DNA of 64,000 nucleotides from Branchiostoma floridae (Eukaryota; Chordata; Leptocardii; Amphioxiformes; Branchiostomatidae). The DNA lies in the NCBI RefSeq assembly GCF_000003815.2, contig NC_049987.1:4947341-5011340 (forward strand). Direction: 5' to 3'. Shown here one piece after another: positions 48,501 through 61,500 of the stretch. Both the position numbers and the translations under genes were made by a program. The notes under the pieces were generated by a model. That model was not told the DNA's origin, made no database searches, and saw only the letters and a list, made by a program, of their open reading frames with translations. Each line of letters opens with the position of its first letter. Position 1 is the stretch's first letter.

Positions 48501-49277
48501 CAATAATCGATATCATTCTCAACTTTCATGCTTCTCTGGCAAATATTATCTCTATAATAACCGTAATTATTTAGTTTGATAGAGAATATAAAAAATTCTA
48601 TGGTGGCCGGATGCGAATATATCGTCATAATCTTGTAGAATGACAATGCGTGTTTATGGTTGGCATTTCTTTGCTTTCAAGAGTAATTATCACAAACATT
48701 GCTCGGAATATAGATTATTATAGAAACATTGGAAGTACATTTTAACATTGTAGTACTTGTGTGTAACGCTAGTTAAACGTTATCTGCGATTTAACTTGTA
48801 ACGTTATCTGTTTTTTAAGCGTATTTAGGAAGATCAAGTCGACGGGCAGTGGTTTCAAAACCTCAACATTTTGAAATTATTTTGAATCCTTTTAAATTAC
48901 AGTTTGAAACCATTCTCTATTTGATATCCCTAAATACTATGTTTTCTACAACAACGGATATAGGTTACCCCATACAGCGTTATTCTCTCTTCTCGAGGTG
49001 TATTTACATAGCTCCGGTGAGGTTTACTCCATTAGGAGTTAGGTGAGAGGTTGAAACGTGCCCTGCCATACGGTATGGGGCCCACCACTACCCGGCACCA
49101 TCAGACGTGTAATAACGGACGGGGAGTATTTATGTCCGGCACAACTTCAGCCCTTTCACGCCTGCCCCGCTGTAATGGATGTCTCGCGTGCGCACTGACC
49201 TGTGAAGTGATCTGTAGGGTCCATTTGGGCAGGATAGCTGCGTGGTGGTAGCCTACTTTGCAGACTTTTAGGGGCGC

Positions 49278-49360
<83 letters not shown>

Positions 49361-49402
49361 TGTGCGTGTGTGTGTGTGTGTGCGCGTGTGTGTGTGCGTG
49401 TG

Positions 49403-49443
<41 letters not shown>

Positions 49444-49524
49444 ATGTGTGTGCGTGTGTGTGTGCGCGCGTGTGTTTGTGTGTGTGTGTGTGTGTGTGTA
49501 TGTGTGCGTGTGTGTGTGTGTGTG

Positions 49525-49556
<32 letters not shown>

Positions 49557-52500
49557 GTCGTTCGTGGGGGGGGGGTCTTTAATACTGACTCGTGAAGTAA
49601 TCTGTAGGATCCATTTGGGCAGGATAGCTGCATGTTGGTAGCCTCCTTCACAGACTTTTAGGGGTGCAGGTGTGTGTGTGTGTGTGTGGTGGGGAGTGGG
49701 GGGAGGCAACGTTCTTTAATACTCTTTTGACAAAAAGTAAGTTAAACCTGTCGAGCATTTACTTCTGTTCTTAACCAGTTCATACCGAGGGAGGATACTC
49801 ACTCCCCGTTATTTAATACTGATACATGAAATGATCTGTAGGGTTCATTTGGGCAGAATAGCTGCATGTTGTTAGCCTTCTAAGCAGACTTCTAGGGGCG
49901 CAGGTGTTTATTATTTTGTGGGAGGGGGGGGGGGGCTAGTCACATACCGAGGGGCCAAAATTGACCTATTTCAGCTTCGTCCACAACCCATGCTGCGATT
50001 CTGAAGTTATGCTAACTACACGAACACATGTGACAGATACTGATCGTACATCAAACTAAACGCAGACACTGGTAGATTTCTGTGTAGGAGGCTACCACAT
50101 CTAAATGCCATTGACTTTACCTTCACTCAGATAAGGGCTTTCTTTATTCCATCCCGTCATTGTGGGCTATAATTCCGACTGTATATCAAACAGTAAACGG
50201 CACTACTAGATGTCTGATACAGAGGCTACCACATCTAAGCCACAGGCATCTACACAGCTACAGATTTCAGTGCCATTAACGTTGACCTTCGTCTCAACTC
50301 GTATTTGAGGGCTTCACTGCATATTCCATGCCGTTTTTGTGGACTTTAATACCGACTGTACATCAAACTAAACGCCGGCATTACTAGATGTCTGTGTATG
50401 TGGCTACAACATCTAAGCCCCAGGCCTCTACACAGCTTTGAAATGCAGGGCCATTGACTTTAACCTCCATCTTAACTCGTATTTCAGAGCTTCGCTTTGT
50501 TCCATCCTATCTTTAATACTGATCGTACATCAAACTAAACGCAGGCACTGGTAGATATCTGTGTAGGAGGCTACAACATCTAAGCCTCAGGCCTCTACAC
50601 AGCTACAGATTTCAGTGCCATTAACGTTAACCTTCGTCTGAACTCGTATTTGAGGGCTTCGCTGCATATTCCATCCCGTCTTTGTGGACTTTAATACCGA
50701 CTGTACATCAAACTAAACGCCGGCACTACTAGATGTCTGTATATGAGGCTACAACATCTAAGCCTCAGGCCTCTATACACAGCTTTGAAATGCAGGGCCA
50801 TTGACTTTAACCTCCATCTTAACTCGTATTTCAGAGGTTCTCTGCATATTCCATCCCCGGGGTCTTTGATACCGACAGTATATCAAACTAAACGCCTGCG
50901 CTCGTAGATGTCTGTATATGAGGCTACCACATGCCTCTACACAGCTTTGGGATACAAAGCCATTGACTTTAACCTTCATCTTAACTCGTATTTCAGAGCT
51001 TCGCTTTGTTCCATCCTATCTTTAATACTGATCGTACATCAAACTAAACGCAGGCACCGGTAGATATCTGTGTAGGAGGCTACCACATCTAAATGCCATT
51101 GACTTTACCTTCACTCAGATAAGGGCTTTTCTTTCTTCCATCCCGTCATTGTGGGCTATAATTCCGACTGTACATCAAACTAAACGCCGGCACTACTAGA
51201 TGACTGTATATGAGGCTACCACATCTAAGCCACAGGCCTCCACACAGCTACAGATTTCAGTGCCATTAACGTTAACCTTCATCTCAACTCGTATTTGAGG
51301 GCTTCGCTGCATATTCCATCCCGTCTTTGTGGACTTTAATACTGACTGTACATCAAACTAAACGCCGGCACTACTAGATGTCTGTGTATGAGGGTACAAC
51401 ATCTAAGCCTCAGGCCTCTATACACAGCTTTGAAATGCAGGGCCATTGACTTTAACCTCCATCTCAACTCGTATTTCAGAGCTTCGCTTTGTTCCATCCT
51501 ATCTTTAATACTGATCGTACATCAAACTAAACGCAGGCACCGGTAGATATCTGTGTAGAAGGCTACCATGTCTAAATGCCATTGACTTTACCTTCACTCA
51601 GATAAGGGCTTTTCTTTATTCCATCCCGTCTTTGTGGGCTATAATTCCGACTGTACATCAAACTAAACGCCGTCACTGCTAGATGTCTGTATATTGGGCT
51701 ACCACATCTAAGACACAGGCCTCCACACAGCTACAGATTTCAGTGCCATTAACGTTAACCTTCATCTCAACTCGTATTTGAGGGCTTCACTGCATATTCC
51801 ATCCCGTCTTTGTGGACTTTAATACTGACTGTACATCAAACTAAACACCGGCACTACTAGATGTCTGTGTATGCGGCTACAACATCTAAGCCTCAGGCCT
51901 CTATACACAGCTTTGAAATGCAGGGCCATTGACTTTAACCTCCATCTTAACTCGTATTTCAGAGCTTCGCTTTGTTCCATCCTATATCTTTAATACTGAT
52001 CGTACATCAGAGGTTCTCTGCATATTCCATACCCGGGGTCTTTGATACCAACAGTATATCAAAGTAAACGCCTGCGCTCGTAGATGTCTGTGTATGTGGC
52101 TACAACATCTAAACCCCAGGCCTCCACATAGCTTTGAAATGCAGGGCCATTGACTTTAACCTCCATCTTAACTCGTATTTCAGAGCTTCGCTTTGTTCCA
52201 TCCTATATCTTTAATACTGATCGTACATCAAACTAAACGCAGGAACCTTGAGATATCTGTGTAGGAGGCTACCACATCTAAATGCCATTGACTTTACCTT
52301 CACTCAGATAAGGGCTTTTCTTTGTTCCATCCCGTCATTGTGGGCTATAATTCCGACTGTACATCAAACTAAACGCCGGCACTACTAGATATCTGTATAT
52401 GAGGCTACCACATCTAAGCCTCAGGCCTCCACACAGTTACATAATTCAGTGCCATTAACTTTAACCTTCGTCTCAACTCTATTTGAGGGCTTAGCTGCAT

Positions 52501-55500
52501 ATTCCATTCTGTTTTTGTGGACTTTAATACCGACTGTACATCAAACTAAACGCCGGCACTACTAGATGTCTGTATATGAGGCTACCACATCTAAGCCCCA
52601 TGCCTCTACACAGTTACATAATTCAGTGCCATTAACTTTAACCTTCGTCTCAACTCGTATTTGAGGGCTTCGCTGCATATTCTACCCCGTCTTTGTGGAC
52701 TTTAATACCGACTGTACATCAAACTAAACGCCGGCACTACTAGATGTCTGTGTATGTGGCTACCACGTCTAAGCCCCAGGCCTCCACATAGCTTTGGAAT
52801 GCAGGGCCATTGACTTTATCCTTCATTGTAACTCGTATTTGAGGGCTTCGCTGCATATTCCATGCCGTTTTTGTGGGCTTTAATACCGACTGTACATCAA
52901 ACTAAACGCCGGCACTGCTAGATGTCTGTGTATGTGGCTACAACATCTAAGCCTCAGGCCTCTACATAGCTTTGGAATGCAGCGCCATTGACTTTAACCT
53001 CCATGTTAACTCGTATTTCAGAGGTGCGCTGCATATTCTATGCCGTCATTGTGGGCTTTAATACAGAGTGAACATCAAAGTAAACTCCGGCACTGCTAGA
53101 TATATGTGTATGTGGCTACGACTTCTAAGCCTCAGGCCCCTCAGTCCCCCACCCCCCACCCCCCCTCCACACAGGTTTGAAATGCAAGGCCATTGACTTT
53201 AACCTCCATCTTAACTCGCATTTCAGGGGTTCGCTGCATATTCCATGCCGTCTTTGTGGGCTTTAATACCGAACGTATATCACGTCCCACCGGAAATGAG
53301 CCATCATAGTTCCGCCTGATTAAAAAGCCTGCCTCAATTTCTGCGCGAGGCCCGTTCCGTCGCCAAGCGGCAAATTACTTATGTAGATTATCGTGTGTGG
53401 CCTTTCCAATTTTGTCATGTGTGTGGGTTTTATACCAGCCAAGCTCCGCATAGTGTAACACGCTCCTCTGGGGCTTTGAAAGGGGTTGTGATGGTGACTC
53501 AAGCATTTATGCAGACTACAGCGTTGGTCCATTTTTCACAGGAAAAAATCTTGCAAAAAGCAGAAGATATTGTAATGATACCGTTTTTACATCGTACCAA
53601 ACTTGGCGTCTGTTGACAATCTACGATGAATCGTACTTCATATTCTACCGTATTTATTACCGTAAATACGTTTTTTGGTAGTTTTATGGTAGTTTAGTGG
53701 CCCAAATTTGAATTTTTTCTGGCGGTTGAGCCAGCGTTATGGTTATGGATTTCTGGTATAAAGGTATGGAAATGAAAACAGAGATGAGTGGACATTTTCA
53801 CTGGGGACGATTCAACCCCACTGTACTTATCCCGGACAGGTTCGAATGGCCCAATTCCATCACCAGTCATAACCATCAACGGAACACCCCTGAGGTTGTT
53901 ACCACCAGGGGCTGACTGCAGTGTGATCTAACAAAGAACAATACGATTGGAAAGTGTAATGGTCGCCTATCACCAGTACTTTGCCGATAGTGTTAAGCAC
54001 CAAACCAATTCAAGGACGGGTGAATTGGTGTGTAGATGACGTTCAGCACCAAGGACAGGTGTGTTTGTGTGTGGATGGCGTTCAGCACAAAGGATAAGTG
54101 TGTTCGTGTGTGGATGGTGTTCAACAGCAAGGATAGGTGTGTTTGTGTGTGGATGGTGTTCAGCACCAAGGACAGGTGTGCTAGTGTGTGGCTGGTGTTA
54201 AGGACCAGAGAGAGGTGTGTTTGCGTGCGGATGTTCAGAACCAATGACATGTGCTTTAGTAGGTGAATTGTGTTCAGAACCAAGTACAGGGGTGTTAACG
54301 TGTGTGTGTGTGGATTGTGTTCAGCACCAAGGACAGGGGTCTTTTAAGTGAATTGTATTTAGTACCAAGGACAGGAGTATTTTAAGTGAATTGTGTTTAG
54401 TATCAAGGACGGTGTTAGTGTGTGGATGGTGTTCAGCACCAAGGACGAGAGTATTTGTGTGTGGATGGTGTTCAGCACTAAGGGCAAGAGTGTTTGCGTG
54501 TGTAGATGGCGTTTAGTACCAAGGAAAGGTGTGTTTGTGTGTGGTTAGCGTTCAGTTCCAAGGACAGGAGTGTTTGTGTGTGAATTGTGTTCACCACCAA
54601 AGACAGGTGTGTTTGTGTGTGGTTAGCGTTCAGTTCCATGGACAGGAGTGTTTGTGTGTGAATTGTGTTCACCACCAAAGACAGGTGTGTTTGTGTGTGG
54701 TTAGCGTTCTGCACCAAGGGCAGGAGTGTTTGTGTATGGATGGTGTTTAGCACCAAGGACAGGAATGCCTGTGTTAGGATGGTGTTCAGGGACAGTAGTT
54801 TTTGTGTGCGGATGGTGTCCTCGGGCACTTAAGAGGCTCAATCCCCCGAAAGGAGACCTCATCAGAGTGTCCACACCTCCACATGACCCGTGGTGACACT
54901 ACTGCTCGCCAATTTGTCACTCATGACTGATCCGCTCACAGTTGCAACAGGGAGCTCTTCTCACAATATTGGGAGGTCGATATTTCAGTTAAGGTGGTAT
55001 CTCACAGCACTCGGGGCACCGGTGTGGTACTGCGGGGTTCGAAAGAGTCCTCAACGGATTTGAGAGATAAAGAAAGAATTGTGGTATTTTGTGTATGTCT
55101 TCCAATTCATACTTTTACGTATATTACGCAATATCCAAAGTATAAAAGAAAAACATAGCACAACAGTGCCGTAGTGAACGAACCCCGCAGTGCCGCACCG
55201 GTGCCCCAAGTGCAATGAGATACCACCTTTGGAAACTGGCCGCTACTGGCTGCCACAGGACGCAGTTAGCTAGCAATGTTCAATGTTAACACCACATTTC
55301 TTTCACATACACGCATGCAGAGAAATAGCGACGAAGATGGAACATTCAAAACACAAATGAATGATACAAAATCCAACATTTCTATTAGTGTTGGTCTGTT
55401 GATTTATTCGCTATTCTACCAGGGAACATTATGTCGCCACAAAGGACATTTTCAAAGGGCTATTTAAAAAAAAAACTATTTCTTTTGACTGGATTTTACA

Positions 55501-58500
55501 ACACACTTTTACACGACGAAAATCATGGTATGTATATAAAATAGGGTGACACCTGAGAAACAACAAAACTGAAACATAGAATCCGAACAAAAAGACAGAA
55601 TGCTATTATCGCAAAACGTAATGAGAATTAATTGCAAACAACACAATAGCAGAAATTCAATCGATATGAACACTTATAATGTGCCTCATTATAATAGTTT
55701 TATAGCCATATGATAGCTATATACCTTTATAATAGCTATGATAAATTCCAATTTTTGAGACAAAGGGAATGAAGTTGCTTAACTGAATAATGCGATTTGG
55801 CAGAATTTGTTCTGAGCCGGTTAAGTCACAAAAGAATCATATTGAAGATATTAGTGTGCAAACGACTATTTGTGGTGTAGAATAATCATTTATCCATTTT
55901 TGCTCAAAGAGCACTGTATGTGAACACAAGCAAAAAAGACTGGCAGAAATCCGACTGAAATGTAGAAAATCATTCGAAGTAAAATCACATCTTAACCAAG
56001 GAAATAGTATGTTATATAGATAGTGCAAAATAACAGACTTTGAATTATCAACATCGTTCACAAACAACAATGAATTGAGAAAAAATATAGTATTCAGATC
56101 ATGATGTGTTTTGAATAACCTTTTACAACTGTTCCGCAACGCTGGTCCAGATAAAGGGAATCGTCTTTTTCATCCCCTAGTTGTGCTTTTAACATTTGTA
56201 GTCCTCCTGTGTCCCACTCTCTTGTTCTTTGAATGACTGTCAGTTGGCTGTGCGAACAGTTCAGAAATGTGGGGAGGGGGGCGATCGTTGATTGAGATCT
56301 TCCGACATTGGTCTTAATCTTTACAATACATTTACCATAATGTTTGAATACTCCAGACCTTGAAGTTTGTAACTGACGTCTTTTTATGTGCAAAACTTGT
56401 GAAACTCAGACTTACGTAGCAGCTGAATTGTTTTCTACGTAATGGCAAAGAAGTCCCAAATGTACATGTCAATAGAAACATTTTTTACGAAAATGCAGAA
56501 AGTTTTCCCCGTAGACTTTTGTCAAGCTACTCGCACACAATATCATACCATTATGCTCTCCCTATAGTATTGCATGCGAGTAGAAAATGCCCATATTAAC
56601 AATATACAGCTGATATCCTATCTAAACTCTGGTTGACTACTGATAGAAAAAGAAGAAAGAAATGGAACACATCAGCAAATACAATTATATATTTATCAAT
56701 ACCTTAGGTAAAATTAGCCAGGAAGCCCCCCCCCCCTCTCATGCGAACGATGTTTCAAAGTAAAGAGAAGAAACTCCTCCGAAAATTAAGGCATCTAACG
56801 TGCCGAACTTATGCAAAATGAAATAGAAAGTAGTCCCAAAAGGCGAATATTCCCACTCTGATATTTAGTCAGGTGGCGTAAGCGAGGCGACCTTTGGTAA
56901 CTCGTTTCTGTGAAACGTCGGTATAAAAGATGACAAACTGTTGATAAGATAAGAAACAGTAAAGAAAAAAAATCACGGGTCTTAGTGGCAAGTGTGCAGA
57001 TGTTGTCACACTGGCAGAACAAAAATCCGTAGGTGTTCTTTGGCACTTTTATAACAGATTAGCCGTAAGGCTCGGTGGGCGTCACTCCACCGTCATGGGG
57101 GCAGGGGCATGGCGAGTATCGAACCCAGGACCTACTGATTCTGATTCCAACGCTCTAGCCCTTGCGCCACACAGACACCCCAGTAAAGAAAACACAGCAG
57201 ATATAACTGACTGAACGGAGTGTATTTGTGAATTTAACCTCTCTGATCCATTTCAAGTAATACAGATAAAAACGCCACTGCTTTTGCCTGCACATCAGCC
57301 TTATAACAATTCAAAGCATGGTCGGATTTAGAAAACATCTACAATTTTCCTTCTAAATCAAGTAATCCATGGCCAGATTAACCAAAATGGCCTGACTTAC
57401 AACATACGAGGGGTGATCAATAAGTTCTCGGCCTCACCAAGAAATAACAAGCACAACTCAGATTTTGAGGCACAACTTCATAGTATGAAGTGTTTTATCA
57501 ATATCCTCCAAATTACAAATCATTGGAGTCATCACTTTCCCGGCATTCGTTTTTTCTAAATTAGAAGGTAAGTGGGGAGAAAAAGAAGGGTTAAGTGTGA
57601 TCAGACAATTTGACCTCAAACCTCAGGTTGCAGATCAATTGTCCACCTTTTTTTCGTTATCCCTCACCTAACGTTACTGGGTGTCGCCTGCAACATAATG
57701 ATCACAATAATTTGAATTTTGGTGCACATTTATATAAGACTTTACCAAGAAATAATAAGCACAGCTCAGATTTCGAAACATAGATGTCAAGTATAAAGTC
57801 TCATATAAATATGTACCAAAATTACCAAAATTCAAATTAGTGTGATCATTACTTTGCAGGTGACACCCAGTAATGTTAGGTGAGGGAGAAGAAAAAAACG
57901 TGGACAATTGACCTGACCTGAGTGTGTGGGTCAATTTGCGCTGCTGGAAGTTAGAAACCCAATTCTTTTTGCTTGAAATAGAAAGAGAATCATTATCAAA
58001 CATTTTGACAATGTCTTTTGTTAACTTATGGCATGGGGAACTAGACCCACACATGTCTGATCACAATTCACACCACTTTTTTCTCGCCACTTACCTTCTA
58101 ATTTAGGAAAAACGAATGCCTAGAAAGTAATGACTCCATGCAATGATTTGAAATTTGGAGGATATTGATAAAAGACTTCATACTATGAAGTTGTGCCTGA
58201 AAATCTGAGTTGTGCTTGTTATTTCTTGGTGAGGCCGAGAACTTTATTGATCACCCCTCGTATCTACCATCTTTCCTTGAAATCAAATCATCTAGTGAAT
58301 GGAAGGTAAAAATGTCATTGCCTTTTTGAGTACGTCACCCTTATCGAGATTCGGAGCATGGCCGAATTCATAACATAACGCTATCTACAATTTTTCATCT
58401 AAATCAAATAATCCATGGCCTGATTTACCAAAATGGTCTGCTTTAGAAAATATCTAAAATCTTTCATTGAAATCAAATCATCTAGTGAATGGTGAATTAC

Positions 58501-61500
58501 AACGCCACTGCGTTTTTACGTACATCACCCATATCAAAATTCGTAGCATGGCTGAATGCATAACATAACGCTATCTACAATTTTCCATCGAAATCAAATA
58601 ATCCATGGCCGGATTAACCGAAATGGCCAGACTTAGACCATATCTACAATCTTTCATTGAAATCAAATCATCTAGTGAATGGTGAATTACAACGCCATTG
58701 CTTTTGTGTGTACCTCGCCCTTATCAAAATCCGGAGCATGGCCCAATTCATAACATAACGGTATCTAAAATTTTCCATTCAAATCAAATAATTCTGTTGC
58801 CGTATTAGCCGGAATTGGCGGATTTAGAACATATCTACATTTACTCATTAAAATCAAATAGCCCAAATGAGAAAATAAAGTCGCAACTTTTGTGTGCCAC
58901 CCTTATCAAAATTCACAGCATGGGGGTATTCAGAACATATCCACAATTTTCCACTGATATGAAGTCCAATTACGCCCCCCTAGGTGCCCCGTGACCCGCT
59001 ATCTGAACATGTCTAGGTCACGCAAGCTTCATCTCTAAAGATGAGCCAAACGACCGGGCTGGAAAGGGCTTGTTACCCTCCGTTAAGGGGGTTCACCACC
59101 GATGATAGTATTGCAGTTGTCGTTGTCTGTGTATTCGAAGGGATGTCACAAGATTTTTTTGATGGGTTCGCTTATATTTTGACATAGGCTACAGAAAGTA
59201 CATTTGTGGATGACATCCTCTGCAGACTGCCTAAATTGTGAGATAGGCCGAAAAAACAAGATGGGTACAAAACAGCAAGATGGCTACATTTTCAAAATAT
59301 CTACAATTTTCCACTGATATGAAGTCCAATTACACCCCCTATGTATGTGTCCCGTGACCCAATATCTGAACATCTCTAGGGATGAGCAAAATGTCCCGCA
59401 TGGAAAGACGTTGTTACCTCCATAAAAGGAGGTTTACATCCGATAGGGGTAGTGCAGTTGTCGGTGTCCGTGTGTTCGCAGCGGTATCTGACGATTCTTT
59501 GGATGGGTTCGAATTCATTTTTATTTTTACATATCGGTAGTTATTACCGTGACAGTTATTACAGTGATGCTGATTTTGGGTACTGTTGAAGTACTTTCAG
59601 GTGATGTAACATTGTAGAACACTTCCATGTTGAAAGTAGTGTGGTCAAATTGCGAATACTGTAATTGCGAATAAGGTCAATGACCTGGGCCAGACGGCTA
59701 TCACCATGGTTACTGGTAAAGTAATATACACAATGGGGTTTTCGATCACATGATGTAGCAAGTGACATGACAGAAACATTTCAGGACAGACCATTTGTGT
59801 TTAAATCTTACTGCAGTTGAAAGTTTCCCTAGTAAACTACTGGACCAGCAGTAATCAACTAGCACTACTATTAGCATACTGCTTCTTCGACACTAAACAA
59901 AGCTGAGTTTGGTGTTGAATGATGCCCTTCGTTATGAGATAGCGCTACGTTACTGTCTCACGCAGTTAGAGAATCTTACTGCCTATATTGTAGAAAGTTC
60001 TTCCAGTAAACTACTGGACCAACAGTAATCAACTAACACTACTACTAGCATAATAGCTTCTACGACAGTAAACAAAGCTGTCTTTGGTGTTGAATGATGC
60101 CCTTCGTGATGAGAGCTACCTTACTGCTTACATACTTAGAGTATCTTACTGCCTACACTGTAGAATGTTCTCCTAGTGCGAACTTGCAGCAGTAATCAAC
60201 TAACACTACTACGTACTAGCATAGCTTCTACGGCACTAAGGCCTTAAGTTTCACTGATCACTTGGATGAAGTGTGCAGTAAAATGTCACAGCGCCTAGGA
60301 CTATTAAGACGCCTACGGCCTTATCTCTGCACTGGTGTAGCAAATTTGTTGTATAAAACCCTTGCTCTACCACTCCTTGAATATTGTAACGTGGTATGGG
60401 CCAACTGCAGTGCAGCCAACAAGCAGCGTCTCCAAATCCTCCAGAACCGGGGCGCACGAATCATCCTCCGACGTGAGCCAAGGTCGAATGTTGGGGAGCT
60501 GCATCAGACACTGGGTTGGAGTCTGCTGCAGGAGCGAATAACTTGGCAGATCTGCATTATGGTGTACAAATGCCTTCATGGCCTAGCACCCAACTACCTA
60601 CTCAACACATTTCGTTTCAATAACCAAATCCACAGTCATAACACCAGACAAGCACAACTCCTACATAAACCTAACTACACTTTAAGAGCAGGTCAACGCA
60701 CATTTACATACAGGGCAGCTGAAATATATAATACACTTAAACCTGAGACAAAACAAGCAACTACTCTTAAAGCCTTTAAACAGTCTCTGATATCATAACT
60801 CTGACATCTAACCTCTGATCCCAATGACTGTTCAATTACCTTATGATTTTGTGATGTTGAGTTGTTATTGTGTATGAGTTGTTATTAGTAAGTTGCGTAT
60901 ATGATTTACTGATCCGAATTGGATTATTCTTTCTTATGTTCAGTCCGATTGATCAGGACAAATGGCACTGACATCTGACCTCTGACCGCAATGACCGTCC
61001 AATGACCCTATGAGTTTGTGATCTCGAGTTGTTTTTGTTATTAAGTATGAGTTGTTATTCTTTTGAGTTTTCCTAAGTTGCTTGTATGATTTACAAACCC
61101 GAATTGGATTATTGCTTTGTTATGTTCAATCCTATGTTTGTATTTATCTTTTGTACTTTGAGTTATTATTATTGTTATAGGGCTCCTCTGGAAATCAGTT
61201 ACCACGTTAACTGAAGGGACTACCCTAAAGATCAATAAATAAATAATAAAAAAAAAAGCAAAGCTGGGTTCGGTATTGAATGATGCCCTCCATGATGAGA
61301 TAGCGCTACCTTACTACTTACATACTTAGAGAATCTTACTGCCTACACTGTAGAATATTCTAGTAAACTACTGGACCAGCAGTAATTAACTAACGCTACT
61401 ACCAGCATAGCTTCTTCGACAGTAAACAAAACTGTGTTTGGTCTTGACTGATGCCCTTTTTGATGAGATAGCGCTTCCTTACTGCCTTACTTACTTACTT

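Noticed and set aside
49101-49709. Long His/Thr or Val/Cys frames
   Set aside because: They translate the (GT)n tract; no codon structure or domain.
50038-53285. CRISPR-like array
   Set aside because: Monomers are contiguous and diverge along their whole length; no constant repeat with unique spacers, and the genome is eukaryotic.
54478-54828. Repetitive protein with [11 protein letters not shown] units
   Set aside because: Direct translation of the minisatellite.
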